A stretch of DNA of 64,000 bases. Origin: Nitrospina sp. LS_NOB (GTDB lineage Bacteria > Nitrospinota > Nitrospinia > Nitrospinales > VA-1). Below, in pieces: positions 1-8,639 of the stretch. Below the pieces are notes generated by a model. It saw nothing but the letters and a program-made list of their open reading frames with translations, was not told the origin of the DNA and did no database searches. The stretch is from contig LFLA01000018.1 in NCBI GenBank assembly GCA_001542995.1, positions 161,501 to 225,500 of the forward strand. Direction: 5' to 3'. The translations under genes and the position numbers were made by a program. Every line of letters starts with the position of its first letter. Within the stretch, counting starts at the first letter, position 1.

Positions 1-1122
1 AAATTCTTCATAACCTTCTTCTTTTAGTTTCTCAACCGCAATAAACCTCATGGACGCCGAGTTGATGCAATACCGTAATCCTGCCGGTTTGGGACCATCA
101 TGAAATAAATGTCCCAAATGCGAGTCCGCAGATTTTGAACGTAACTCGATTCGAACCATGCCAAAGGAGATGTCCTTTTCTTGAACTATGTTTTCCTGCA
201 CCAGTGGCCGGGTGAAAGAAGGCCAGCCCGTGCCGGATTTGAATTTGTCTTTAGAACTGAACAGGGGTTCTCCAGAAACGATATCCACATAAATTCCGGC
301 TCGCTTATTGTCCCAGTACTCGTTTTTGTAGGCAGGCTCCGTGCCGTTTTTCTGGGTGACATTATATTGCATTTTAGTCAAGGCAGCTTTGGACCTTGCT
401 TTGCTGCCAATCAAGGTATATCGGGGAGCTTTTTTTTCATCAAATCCCATTTTGGAAATTTTGTATTCTTTGTCTTCCCCCCAGACACGGGTTATAAACT
501 CATCTCTTCCTGAGCCGGCCCGGTATACTTTGTAACGGATATAATTTTTCTTGAAAAAATCCTGATGGTATTCTTCTGCGGGGTAAAACTGGCCTGCCTG
601 AACAATTTTTGTGACGATTTTTTTACTGAACCGTTTTCCATCCGCCAGTCTTTTTTTTGATTGTTCCGCAGTTTGTTTTTGCTGTTCGCTTGTATAAAAA
701 ATCCCTGTTGTGTATTGTTTTCCTCGGTCCACAAATTGTCCACCTGCATCCGTTGGGTTGATATTTCTCCAGAAAATCTCTAAAAGATCATTGTAGGAAA
801 TTCTTTCTGGATCGTAATGGATCTCCACGGCTTCAACATGGGAAGTGGAACCTGAGGCGACTTGTTTATAGGTGGGATTTTTCTTTTTCCCGCCGGTATA
901 CCCGGAAATGACCTTTGAAATTCCCGGCAGGTCTTCATAAGGATGCTCCATGCACCAGAAACAACCTCCTGCAAAAATAGCCATCTCGGTTTTCCCGGAA
1001 TTTTCAGATACCTTTGTCGGAACTGTAGATTGGTTTGAAGCACTATTAACATTTTCTGGTGAAAAAGTTACGAGAAGAAAATAACTTAAAAATATTAAAA
1101 AGACCGCATAGAGTTTATTCAT
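1..1122 (-). CDS. msrAB: Secreted bifunctional peptide methionine sulfoxide reductase MsrA/MsrB (3' end cut by window edge)
   Basis: The frame is open from the ATG at 1122 to the window edge (374 codons visible). An N-terminal hydrophobic segment (residues about 4-20) suggests export, so it probably repairs oxidised methionines outside the cytoplasm. The MsrA domain starts at about residue 46 and carries GGCFWC with catalytic Cys54. The MsrB domain follows, with [17 protein letters not shown] and RYCINSASM (catalytic Cys352). The first CxxC zinc pair of typical MsrB is replaced by D and S ([10 protein letters not shown]), so this is a zinc-free MsrB. Domain order A-B matches many fused enzymes. 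No gene is visible on its promoter side for about 840 bases. Confidence 0.93.
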   Translation of the reverse strand, partial: MNKLYAVFLIFLSYFLLVTFSPENVNSASNQSTVPTKVSENSGKTEMAIFAGGCFWCMEHPYEDLPGISKVISGYTGGKKKNPTYKQVASGSTSHVEAVEIHYDPERISYNDLLEIFWRNINPTDAGGQFVDRGKQYTTGIFYTSEQQKQTAEQSKKRLADGKRFSKKIVTKIVQAGQFYPAEEYHQDFFKKNYIRYKVYRAGSGRDEFITRVWGEDKEYKISKMGFDEKKAPRYTLIGSKARSKAALTKMQYNVTQKNGTEPAYKNEYWDNKRAGIYVDIVSGEPLFSSKDKFKSGTGWPSFTRPLVQENIVQEKDISFGMVRIELRSKSADSHLGHLFHDGPKPAGLRYCINSASMRFIAVEKLKEEGYEEF

Positions 1123-1367
1123 GATAAGTATCCTCGCAATGTGTGCTCATTCAATGTTGGTTTAATATGATAACAAATTTATACTAGTTAGATAACTGTA
1201 AATGAGTCGCGGGTATTTCAAAAAGCTTACAGAAAAAGCTTACAGAAGGTTGTCTGCGGAGGGTGTTTAGTTCAGGAAAAGGTTGATAAACGCTGGATTC
1301 CGGCGCAATGAGTTTTGAGGTTTATTTTGTGCTGAATCAGGATGGATGTTCATTGTAGTTCTTTTTG

Positions 1368-1388
1368 ACCGTTTAGACGGTTTTTTTT
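1368..1388 (+). terminator. Terminator-like hairpin with T8 tail
   Basis: ACCGT-TTAG-ACGGT forms a 5-bp stem and is followed by eight T on the plus strand. No plus-strand gene ends just upstream, so it may be a relic, the end of an unannotated transcript, or chance. It sits immediately before the dispersed-repeat cluster. Confidence 0.35.
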
Positions 1389-1800
1389 CAATGATCAGAA
1401 TGACAATACAATTGTTCAGCATGGCAATACCGGGCTATTTTGTCATTCCGAGGAATAAGGCTTTTTGTCATTCTGAGGAATAACGTGACGAAGAACCGAG
1501 ATTCTTCACTTCGTTCAGAATGACAATACAATTGTCCAGCATGGCAATACCGGGTTATTTTGTCATTCTGGGGAATAAGGCTATTTTGTCATTCTGAGGA
1601 ACAATGTGACGAAGAATCCCCAGTCTAAAGTTATGGATTCAAAACAGGGATTACCCCTTCGGGGCACGAAAGCTTAGGTGAAACATCACGTCTTCACTTC
1701 GTTCAGAATGACAATATAATTGTTCAGCATGGCAATACAAGGCTATTTTGTCATTCTGGGGAACAAGGCTTTTTGTCATGCTGAGCTAAGTGATATTTGA
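1389..1800. repeat. Cluster of about three copies of a palindromic dispersed repeat
   Basis: A unit of about 110-120 bases recurs near 1389-1499, 1500-1618 and 1690-1800. The best copy (1500-1618) starts GATTCTTCACTTCGTTCAG and ends GACGAAGAATC, so the ends are inverted copies. Inside are AGAATGACAA on the left and two TTTGTCATTCTG blocks on the right, so the unit can fold. A second motif, ACCCCTTCGGGGCACGAA near 1651, is the inverse of one near 3998. No coding capacity is evident. It resembles REP or MITE-like noncoding repeats. From 1123 to 1388 I see only a short tandem AAAGCTTACAGAA pair near 1222 and the hairpin above. From 1801 to 1963 there is nothing clear. Confidence 0.75.
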
Positions 1801-1963
1801 CCTTTGAATTCTTGCCCCGTAGGGGTATCTCGAAGCATCTCGATTCTTCGACTTATGCAAAGGTCTCGTTGGGGGGGCTGTTGCCATTTTCCGCCATGTT
1901 CTCCACTATGCCTTCTGACAACACCTTTCAGTTTTTCGATATTACCGAAAAGCTCAATATCCC

Positions 1964-2455
1964 TCATCCGCTCACAAGCTCTCCTTCTGCGGATTCTTCT
2001 TTTCCGGGCCCTTCTTTTCGTTTGTCCTTTTCGAGAATACGCTGATATCCTTTTTCTATTTCTTCCTGCTCCGCAACCTCTTCATCCGTACAACGCAACG
2101 GATGGACAATGGCATTATCATAATTGTAGCCACTGCCAGACATTCCATCCACCAAAATCCCTATCCCGCCGCCTATGAGTATATTTCCCATTACCCCTGC
2201 ACTCATAGACGATTCTCGAGCTTCAGTTTTTGAATATCCATTTTTGCTGCATTCTATCGTCAAATCATTCCATGATTTGTTTACTGTAACCGTTCCCGGC
2301 GTCTCTTTTATGAAATACAACCCCTCATCGTTCCTCAATTCACAGCCCGCCTTTGGACAAAACGGCGTTTCTACCGAAACGATCTGCGTGGAATCTCCGG
2401 TTAAAGTCGCACACGCCGGTAAAAGAAGAAAAAAGATCATGATTATTTTTTTCAT
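1964..2455 (-). CDS. Small lipoprotein with glycine-rich segment, function unknown
   Basis: 163 residues. The N-terminus is a lipoprotein signal with lipobox LLPAC (Cys15), so the mature protein should be lipid-anchored in an envelope membrane. The middle holds a glycine-rich hydrophobic stretch near residues 90-110 (GNILIGGGIGILVDGMSG), as in glycine-zipper lipoproteins. The C-terminal third is charged (E/K-rich). The region after the lipobox looks like the short beta-rich modules of PEGA-type proteins, but I cannot assign a family. It lies downstream of the outer-membrane barrel gene on the same strand with a 128-base gap, inside the repeat-bounded cassette. Confidence 0.7.
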   Translation of the reverse strand: MKKIIMIFFLLLPACATLTGDSTQIVSVETPFCPKAGCELRNDEGLYFIKETPGTVTVNKSWNDLTIECSKNGYSKTEARESSMSAGVMGNILIGGGIGILVDGMSGSGYNYDNAIVHPLRCTDEEVAEQEEIEKGYQRILEKDKRKEGPGKEESAEGELVSG

Positions 2456-2583
2456 TTTTTAAACACCCTTTGTTCTGTTAAATTTTTCTTAACCAATTAA
2501 AAAACCAAAGCGGGCGATCTGGAGGAGAAACGCCAGAAAACAGAGCACCAGAAGGAACTGCCACCTCCCGCCCTGGCCTGTCT

Positions 2584-3183
2584 TTAAAACGAATGCCTGA
2601 ATCCGAGTTCAAAGTTATGGGAACCCGCAGTGGCGGTGAGGTGCCCTTCGTTATAATCCAGGTCAGTCATGCCCGTGTAGCGGTAGCCAAAGATCAATTC
2701 ATTCTGGCTGGACATTTCAACATTTATCCCGGCTAAAAACTGATAAGCGAACTCTGCGCCCTCAGCTTCTCCTTCCCAGCCAACGCCCACGCCCGCACCC
2801 AGATAGGGGGTGATCATGGTGTTGTTTTGTATATCGTAAACCAGATTAGCCATAACAGTATGGACATCAATTTCTTCATTGAGGAGAGAGGTGGGAATGA
2901 TCAGAATCCCCAGCGTTAAATCGCCAATATCATTTTTTCTGTAGGAGTATTCAAGCTCTGCCCGCCAGCCGTTGCCGAATTTTTTACCGGCGGCCACGGA
3001 AAGCCCAAAGCCGGTATCTAACCCCAGCTCTGCTTTGATGTCACCAATCTCCAGCGTGGAATCTTCCGCAACCGAAACCATTCCCGAAAAGCTGACATAG
3101 GTAGAATTGTCTTTATTCCCAGCGAAACCGAGCGACGGGAACAGCAACAAGGCACAAACTGCAACAGATATAATATGTTTCAC
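2584..3183 (-). CDS. Outer-membrane beta-barrel protein
   Basis: 199 residues from a GTG at 3183, chosen because GAGGAGA lies just upstream and a clean signal peptide (ending SLGFAG) follows. An upstream ATG at 3255 would put 24 hydrophilic residues before the signal. The mature part alternates polar and hydrophobic residues in short strands separated by glycine turns, and ends in Phe (ELGFRHSF), the usual outer-membrane assembly signal. The size and layout match small OmpW/OmpX-like 8-strand porin-like families. It is divergent from an HTH regulator, and the shared 190-base promoter region carries a palindrome. Confidence 0.8.
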   Translation of the reverse strand: MKHIISVAVCALLLFPSLGFAGNKDNSTYVSFSGMVSVAEDSTLEIGDIKAELGLDTGFGLSVAAGKKFGNGWRAELEYSYRKNDIGDLTLGILIIPTSLLNEEIDVHTVMANLVYDIQNNTMITPYLGAGVGVGWEGEAEGAEFAYQFLAGINVEMSSQNELIFGYRYTGMTDLDYNEGHLTATAGSHNFELGFRHSF

Positions 3184-3287
3184 TCTTCTCTCCTCAGTGA
3201 AGGTTTGCCCAAGGTGATTTTCAACAACCCTCCTTATGTCTGTTGTCACCAGCATAGCAGACAGTCTAATAGTAGCAGTGTAGAACT

Positions 3288-3320
3288 AATTTATCAATAA
3301 ATATTTAATAATGATAAATT
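3288..3320. promoter_or_regulatory. Candidate operator: 33-bp AT-rich palindrome
   Basis: AATTTATC at 3288-3295 and GATAAATT at 3313-3320 are perfect 8-bp inverted arms. The 17-base centre is itself near-symmetric around AAATATTT. It lies between the divergent barrel gene and the HTH gene, where a dimeric repressor would control both. Binding by the adjacent regulator is inference. Confidence 0.5.
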
Positions 3321-3374
3321 AATTCCTTCCAGCAGACATTGATTTGTCTATTCTTTCTACAGAGGTGATAAATC

Positions 3375-3770
3375 ATGTCTGATATTGAGAAGAGGATTGG
3401 CGCGAGAATTACCGAAATCCGCCTTTCCCGCAGATTGACCCAGTTTCAGGTAGCCGAGAAGATCAATGTGAGCGTAGAAACGGTTTCCCGCCTGGAACGC
3501 GGTGTGAGCATCCCCTCGTTAAGAACCCTTGAGTTTCTTGCGGAAAAATTAAATGTTTCTCTTGGAACATTTTTTGATTTTGAAGAGGTTCCTGTAAAAC
3601 ACCCGGCCTTTGAAAGGGAAATTGCCAAGTTGATTAGCCTGTTAAGAGTTTTGTCCTACAAGGAGCTGAGGCTGCTTCACGAGGTTTTGAGGATTGTGAT
3701 TGGCAAAGTCAGATGGAGAGAACAACAGGGCCGGTCGGTAGTTACTACCGGGAGCGGAAAACAAGTTTAA
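3375..3770 (+). CDS. XRE-family helix-turn-helix transcriptional regulator
   Basis: 131 residues. An HTH_3 domain spans about residues 7-65: RITEIRLSRRLTQFQVAEKI gives helices 1-2, and VSVETVSRLERGVSIPSL gives the recognition helix region. The C-terminal half is a short helical segment that may mediate dimerisation. AGAGGTGATAAATC upstream gives a ribosome site. It is divergent from the outer-membrane protein gene and probably regulates it, itself, or both. It is bounded on its 3' side by dispersed repeats. No phage genes are nearby. Confidence 0.85.
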   Translation: MSDIEKRIGARITEIRLSRRLTQFQVAEKINVSVETVSRLERGVSIPSLRTLEFLAEKLNVSLGTFFDFEEVPVKHPAFEREIAKLISLLRVLSYKELRLLHEVLRIVIGKVRWREQQGRSVVTTGSGKQV

Positions 3771-3784
3771 TATAAGCCTTGCAT

Positions 3785-4030
3785 AGGCTTGGGGATTCTT
3801 CACTGCGTTCAGAATGACAAGAAACGCCGTTTTGTCATTCCGAGGAACAAGGCTATTTTGTCATTCTGAGGAACAACGTGACGAAGAATCTCGCCTTGCA
3901 CGGGCCTGGGGATTCTTCACTGCATTCAGAATGACAAGAAACGCCGGTTTGTCATTCTGAGGCACAACGTGACAAAGACGTGATATTTTTCCTTAACCTT
4001 CGTGCCCCGAAGGGGTAATCTCGCCTTGCA
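3785..4030. repeat. Second cluster of the palindromic dispersed repeat (two copies)
   Basis: Copy one (3794-3891) runs from GATTCTTCACTGCGTTCAG to GACGAAGAATC. Copy two starts at 3911 and decays after GTGACAAAGACG near 3979. Between and after them are TCTCGCCTTGCA motifs (3890-3900 and 4019-4030) and TTCGTGCCCCGAAGGGG near 3998. The same elements occur at 1389-1800, so the three genes between are flanked by repeat clusters. Confidence 0.75.
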
Positions 4031-4065
4031 TAGCAAAAAGTTGCAGGAGAAATTCTTACAGGTTT

Positions 4066-6096
4066 TTATTCCTGGATTTTTGCGGAGGGTGCGGCATGGT
4101 GGCAGGAAACGAACGAGTGGTTTCCCCCCATCTTTTCAGGATATTGGCCGGTGCAGTTTTTTGCCAATGCAGAACCCTGTTCCTCATTCAGATAAATGGG
4201 ACACCGGGGATGAAAATGGCAACCCGATGGTGGATTAAGGGGGGAGGGCACATCTCCCACCAAAGGCTTGAAAGGTTTGCGGATTTCCAGATCGGGTACC
4301 GACTCGAGAAGCGATTTTGTATATGGGTGACGGGGGTTCATGAAGAGTTCTTCTACAGGCGCCTGCTCCACAATTCTTCCCAAATACATGATGGCTACCG
4401 TGTCTGCCATATAGCGCACGACGCTTAGATTATGGCTGATGAATAGATAGGTAAGTGTATGTCGTGATTGTAATTCTTTAAGCAGGTTGAGAACCTGAGC
4501 CTGCACTGATACATCCAAAGCGCTTGTGGGTTCATCCAGCACCAGAAACTCCGGTTCCAGAATTAAAGCGCGCGCAATAGCGATGCGTTGCCGCTGGCCG
4601 CCGGAAAACTCATGCGGGTAGCGTTCCAGGATGGATGAACTCAGCCCCACCTCCTCTAAAACCCGGGAAATTTTTTGAGATCGTTCATCCGGTGAAAGCA
4701 AGGGCTGGTGAACCTCCAGTCCTTCGCCAACAATTCTTTCGATGGTCATGCGAGGTTGCAGGGAACCGAAAGGGTCTTGGAACACAATCTGCATATGCTT
4801 GCGAAATTGTTTCAAAGCTTCGCCTTTCAGGTTCATGATATTTTGATCATCGAAAAAGACTTCTCCACGCGCGTCGGGAACCAATTGCAAAATGGATTCG
4901 CCCAAGGTGGTTTTTCCGCAACCGGATTCTCCCACCAGAGCCACGGTTGCACCTTTGGGAATATCCAGACTAATATCGTCCACTGCTCGGATATGGTCAA
5001 CGACGCGCAGAAACACCCCCTTGCGGACAGGGAAATGGGTTTTTAAATTTCGTATCTTGATAAGCGGCGTGTTCTCAAGTTTGCGAACCGGTACAGGATC
5101 AGTTGTTCTGCTTTGCTTGCGGGCACTGCCCGATCCTTTCTCCATTAAGTGACAAACCGTTTTATGGTTGCCGGTGATGTGATGCACTTTGCTTTCCCGT
5201 TCATGGCAAATGTCCATGACTTCGGAACAGCGGTCAGCAAACCTGCATCCTTCTCCATACTCGGTGGCGGAAGGAACCAGGCCGGGAATGGTGTCCAGCA
5301 AAGTATCGCTTTTCTCAAGTTTGGGAATGGAACTGAAAAGTCTTTGCGTGTAGGGGTGGGTCATATTGTTAAAGATTTGCTCCCGGCTTCCATACTCTGC
5401 CACCCGGCCTCCGTACATGATGCACAAATCATCGGCCATCTGATTGACGATGCCCATGTCGTGGGTGATCAACAAAATCGCCATCCCGGTTTGATTCTGC
5501 AAATCGCTCATCAGGCTTAACACCTGCGCCTGAATAGTGACATCGAGAGCGGTGGTGGGTTCATCGGCGATGAGCAGTTTTGGCTCACAGGCCAGGGACA
5601 TGGCGATCATAACCCTCTGCTTCATGCCTCCTGAAAGCTGGTGTGGGAAATCATCAATGCGTTTATGAGGATCGGGAATTCCTACTCGTTCGAGAAGCTC
5701 CAGAGCCCGTTTCCGGGAATCCCTTTTTGCAACTTTGAGATGTTGCCTTAAAGGTTCTTCCAACTGGTCACCGATGCGGAACAAGGGATTGAGAGAGGTC
5801 ATCGGTTCCTGAAAAATCATGGCGATGTCATTTCCTCTCAAGCCTCGCATTTCTTCAGGGTTTAGCCCGAACAGGTTTTGTCCTTGAAAGTGGATCTCTC
5901 CCGTTGGATGGTAGCCGTTCTCGGCAATCAGCCGCATGATCGAAAACGCGGTCTGGGTTTTGCCGCAACCGGATTCCCCCACCAGAGCCAGGGTTTTGCC
6001 CTGCTCAAGATCAAAAGAGATGCCATCCACCGCCCGCGCAATTTTCCCGGGCCCGGCATGGAAATGGGTGGCTAGATTTTTTACTGATAACAACAT
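4066..6096 (-). CDS. yejF: Peptide/microcin C-type ABC importer, tandem ATP-binding protein YejF
   Basis: 676 residues with two complete ATP-binding domains of the oligopeptide/nickel family. Domain 1 has Walker A GESGCGKT (40-47), signature LSGGM (154-158) and Walker B LLIADEP (174-180), then a cysteine-bearing C-terminal region (CRFADRC, about 284-290). Domain 2 has Walker A at 389-396, a second LSGGQ-type signature (FSGGQRQR), LDEPTSALD, and its own cysteine tail (HFHPRCP). It is longer than enterobacterial YejF (about 530), since both halves keep the OppD/OppF-type tail. It is the last gene of yejABEF and energises uptake across the inner membrane. The start ATG at 6096 lacks a strong ribosome site. 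Confidence 0.93.
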   Translation of the reverse strand: MLLSVKNLATHFHAGPGKIARAVDGISFDLEQGKTLALVGESGCGKTQTAFSIMRLIAENGYHPTGEIHFQGQNLFGLNPEEMRGLRGNDIAMIFQEPMTSLNPLFRIGDQLEEPLRQHLKVAKRDSRKRALELLERVGIPDPHKRIDDFPHQLSGGMKQRVMIAMSLACEPKLLIADEPTTALDVTIQAQVLSLMSDLQNQTGMAILLITHDMGIVNQMADDLCIMYGGRVAEYGSREQIFNNMTHPYTQRLFSSIPKLEKSDTLLDTIPGLVPSATEYGEGCRFADRCSEVMDICHERESKVHHITGNHKTVCHLMEKGSGSARKQSRTTDPVPVRKLENTPLIKIRNLKTHFPVRKGVFLRVVDHIRAVDDISLDIPKGATVALVGESGCGKTTLGESILQLVPDARGEVFFDDQNIMNLKGEALKQFRKHMQIVFQDPFGSLQPRMTIERIVGEGLEVHQPLLSPDERSQKISRVLEEVGLSSSILERYPHEFSGGQRQRIAIARALILEPEFLVLDEPTSALDVSVQAQVLNLLKELQSRHTLTYLFISHNLSVVRYMADTVAIMYLGRIVEQAPVEELFMNPRHPYTKSLLESVPDLEIRKPFKPLVGDVPSPLNPPSGCHFHPRCPIYLNEEQGSALAKNCTGQYPEKMGGNHSFVSCHHAAPSAKIQE

Positions 6097-6207
6097 TAGG
6101 GGTACATTGAAAAAATATTAACAGAAAGAAATCCCAGAAAAATTATCTCAAAAAACTGATATTTTAATTTTTCTGAATTTTGAAAGCCTGACATTTTTTG
6201 ATAGTCC

Positions 6208-7470
6208 TCATAAGGTCTTTCTTGGGTCGAAGGCATTGCGAATACCCTCTCCAACAAAAGTTAATAATGTGATCGTCAAAGTGAGCGACGCGAAGGTGGG
6301 CAGTAATATCCACAATGCCTGAAGGTTGTTCTTTCCCTGCGCCAGCAGTTCGCCCATGCTGGGTGCTGGGCTGGGGACTCCCAGGTTCAGGTAGTCCAAA
6401 CTCACCAGGGCGAGAATTCCTGCTGTGACTTCAAAGGGAAAAAATGTGACCACGGGAGTTAAGGCGTTAGGCAGGATATGTCGGCGCATGATGGTGAAAT
6501 TGGAAACTCCCAGCCCTTTAGCCGCTTTGACAAATTCAAAGTTGCGGACTTTTAAAAATTCCGCACGAATATAGGCGGCAATTCCCATCCATGCGGTGAG
6601 ATTTAAAATCAGAAACAGCAGTAATGCCGAAGGAACCAGAAAGGAACTCAAAATTATTAAAATATAGAGGCGCGGTATGGATCCCCAGATTTCCGTCAAC
6701 CGCTGGCCGACAAGGTCGACCCAACCACCCAGAAACCCTTGAGTCCCTCCAATCAGGCAACCGATCAGGGTGCCGGTGATTGCCAGCGAAGCGCCAAAGA
6801 GCATTGAAATGCGGAAGCCATAAAACAAACGCGCAAATACGTCCCTGCCCCGGTCATCGGTGCCGAGGTAATGCCCGTCTTCCCACGAAGACTCGATGAA
6901 CCCTTCACCATTGCGTGCGGGAGTGCGGTAGGGAGCGGCCAGCACAACATTGCCGGTCTTTGATTCGGTCGGAATATATTTGTAGTCGTAACGCACCGGC
7001 GGCCAGAGTATCCAGTAGTCTCTGGGCGAGAGGGAAAGTGCGACTTCGGCAGCAGGGGCAGGCGGGTCAACAGCATCCTCACTGTCATCAAAATCATCAA
7101 GCCCGATGCTGAACGCCGTTTTCAAACCCTCCTCTTCGAAGTCATCCAATTGCAAGCTGAAAGAGTTCTTCTCTTCTGTCGGCGTCGAAGGTGCCGCAGA
7201 CACCCCGTTTAAAATCCTTTGGAATCGGGCGGACTTATAATCCGGTTCGCTCGGCAGGGTACTACCAAAATCTTTTTCGCTGTAAGTGAAGAAGATGGGG
7301 AAATAAGCTTTCCCTCCCACAACGATCACAAGCGGACGCACATTACAGACCAGTTCGGCTGGCAGGGTCGCTAAAAAAAGAAAAGCCAGGATCAAAAAGC
7401 TGTAATAGGCCCGCTTGTCTTTTTTGTAGACATCTATTTTAACTTTCAGTTCTTTATCTAATTTCAGCAT
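6208..7470 (-). CDS. yejE: Peptide ABC importer permease YejE
   Basis: 420 residues. An N-terminal membrane segment (about 24-45) is followed by a periplasmic loop, then the DppC-type permease core with the EAA-like coupling region (EFVKAAKGLGVSNFTIMRRH). Compared with E. coli YejE (about 340) there is an extra acidic block at roughly residues 85-160 in the first loop. It is rich in D, E, S and P and contains two similar pieces (SLQLDDFEEE and SIGLDDFDD). YPF/ILWPPVRYDY features of YejE flank the insert. The gene starts 2 bases after yejB ends, so the two are translationally coupled. Confidence 0.93.
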   Translation of the reverse strand: MLKLDKELKVKIDVYKKDKRAYYSFLILAFLFLATLPAELVCNVRPLVIVVGGKAYFPIFFTYSEKDFGSTLPSEPDYKSARFQRILNGVSAAPSTPTEEKNSFSLQLDDFEEEGLKTAFSIGLDDFDDSEDAVDPPAPAAEVALSLSPRDYWILWPPVRYDYKYIPTESKTGNVVLAAPYRTPARNGEGFIESSWEDGHYLGTDDRGRDVFARLFYGFRISMLFGASLAITGTLIGCLIGGTQGFLGGWVDLVGQRLTEIWGSIPRLYILIILSSFLVPSALLLFLILNLTAWMGIAAYIRAEFLKVRNFEFVKAAKGLGVSNFTIMRRHILPNALTPVVTFFPFEVTAGILALVSLDYLNLGVPSPAPSMGELLAQGKNNLQALWILLPTFASLTLTITLLTFVGEGIRNAFDPRKTL

Positions 7471-7472
7471 GT

Positions 7473-8612
7473 TCAGCCCTGGGACTCATCGAAAGAAATT
7501 CTTCTATCAATTAAAACGTAAGACAGGTCGGTCAACAACTGGCCGACCAGTGCCATGAGTGAGAAAACAAACAGAGTGCCGAGGACAATGGGATAATCTC
7601 TCTGGATCACCGCCTGGTAGGAAAGAAGTCCCAGCCCGTCCAAAGTAAAAATTTGTTCCAGCAATAACGAACCCGAGAAAAACATGGCGAGAAAGGCAAT
7701 AGGGAATCCTGTCACAAGTGGAATGAGCGAATTTTTCAGCACATGTTTGAACAGGACGCGCTTTTCCGGCAGGCCCTTGGCTCGGGCCGTCAACACATAT
7801 TGTTTGCGCATTTCTTCCAGGAAGGCGTTTTTGGTCAACAGGGTCAGAGTGGCGAATCCACCGAGTACGTAGCACAACAAGGGGGCGGCCAGATGATGGA
7901 GGTAATCGGTCAGCTTCTCCCAGGCCGTCCACGACTCGTAACCGGGAGTTCCCGCCGATGTTAGGCCGGAGATCGGTACAAGATGGATGATGGCTCCATC
8001 TCCCGGACCAAACAGGACAATGATAAATATTGCCAGAACGAATCCAGGAACACTATAACCCACGAGCACGATCAAACTAGTCATGGTGTCAAAGCGGGTT
8101 CCATGCTTCACGGCTTTGGCGATGCCCAGAATGATGCAGATGGTGTAGGTCAAAAAAAAGCTGGTGACGCCCAGCGATGCGGAAACCGGCAACTTTTCCT
8201 TGATGAGTTCAAGAACGGATTTATTGCGGTAAAACGAGTTGCCAAATTTAAAAACGAGAAACCCTTCCCAGTTTTCACGGTTGAAAAAGTTCTCTACAAA
8301 GGGCGCATTTTTATTTTGCGGCGAGTACCACAAAAAGGTGCGCAGATATCTTTCCCAGAGCGGCCGGTCGAGATGATAGATTTTTTTTAATTGCTCCATA
8401 TGTTTGGGGTCTATATCGCCGAATTTTTTTCCGAGGTCGGTTATAGCCCCGCCGCCTGCCTCGGTCAAAGTGCCAGCGTGGCCTCTTAAAAGCGATTTTA
8501 TCTGGTCGATCGGACCCCCGGGAACGAATTGCGTGGCGATGAAGGTGATGGTGACGATCCCGATCAGAGTGGGAAGCATCAATAGAAGCCGGCGTATGAT
8601 GTAAGCGGTCAT
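7473..8612 (-). CDS. yejB: Peptide ABC importer permease YejB
   Basis: 379 residues, a DppB-type permease. The N-terminus MTAYIIRRLLLMLPTLIGIV is the typical first transmembrane segment. The large periplasmic loop is as in YejB rather than DppB. The binding-protein-dependent transport motif is in the C-terminal half (TARAKGLPEKRVLFKHVLKN). It forms the inner-membrane channel with YejE. It follows yejA by 27 bases and abuts yejE. Confidence 0.93.
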   Translation of the reverse strand: MTAYIIRRLLLMLPTLIGIVTITFIATQFVPGGPIDQIKSLLRGHAGTLTEAGGGAITDLGKKFGDIDPKHMEQLKKIYHLDRPLWERYLRTFLWYSPQNKNAPFVENFFNRENWEGFLVFKFGNSFYRNKSVLELIKEKLPVSASLGVTSFFLTYTICIILGIAKAVKHGTRFDTMTSLIVLVGYSVPGFVLAIFIIVLFGPGDGAIIHLVPISGLTSAGTPGYESWTAWEKLTDYLHHLAAPLLCYVLGGFATLTLLTKNAFLEEMRKQYVLTARAKGLPEKRVLFKHVLKNSLIPLVTGFPIAFLAMFFSGSLLLEQIFTLDGLGLLSYQAVIQRDYPIVLGTLFVFSLMALVGQLLTDLSYVLIDRRISFDESQG

Positions 8613-8639
8613 GGAATTATTCAGGGAAGTGCATGTTTA

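Noticed and set aside
1240-1310. Short frame with CGGC that looks like a zinc-ribbon scrap
   Set aside because: It is only about 20 codons with a single Cys pair, and chance explains it.
1797-2178. Two overlapping plus-strand frames across the lipoprotein gene
   Set aside because: They are antisense to a gene with a clear lipobox and have no motifs.
7507-7932. 141-codon minus-strand frame inside yejB
   Set aside because: It is a shifted reading of yejB; the real frame carries the permease motifs.
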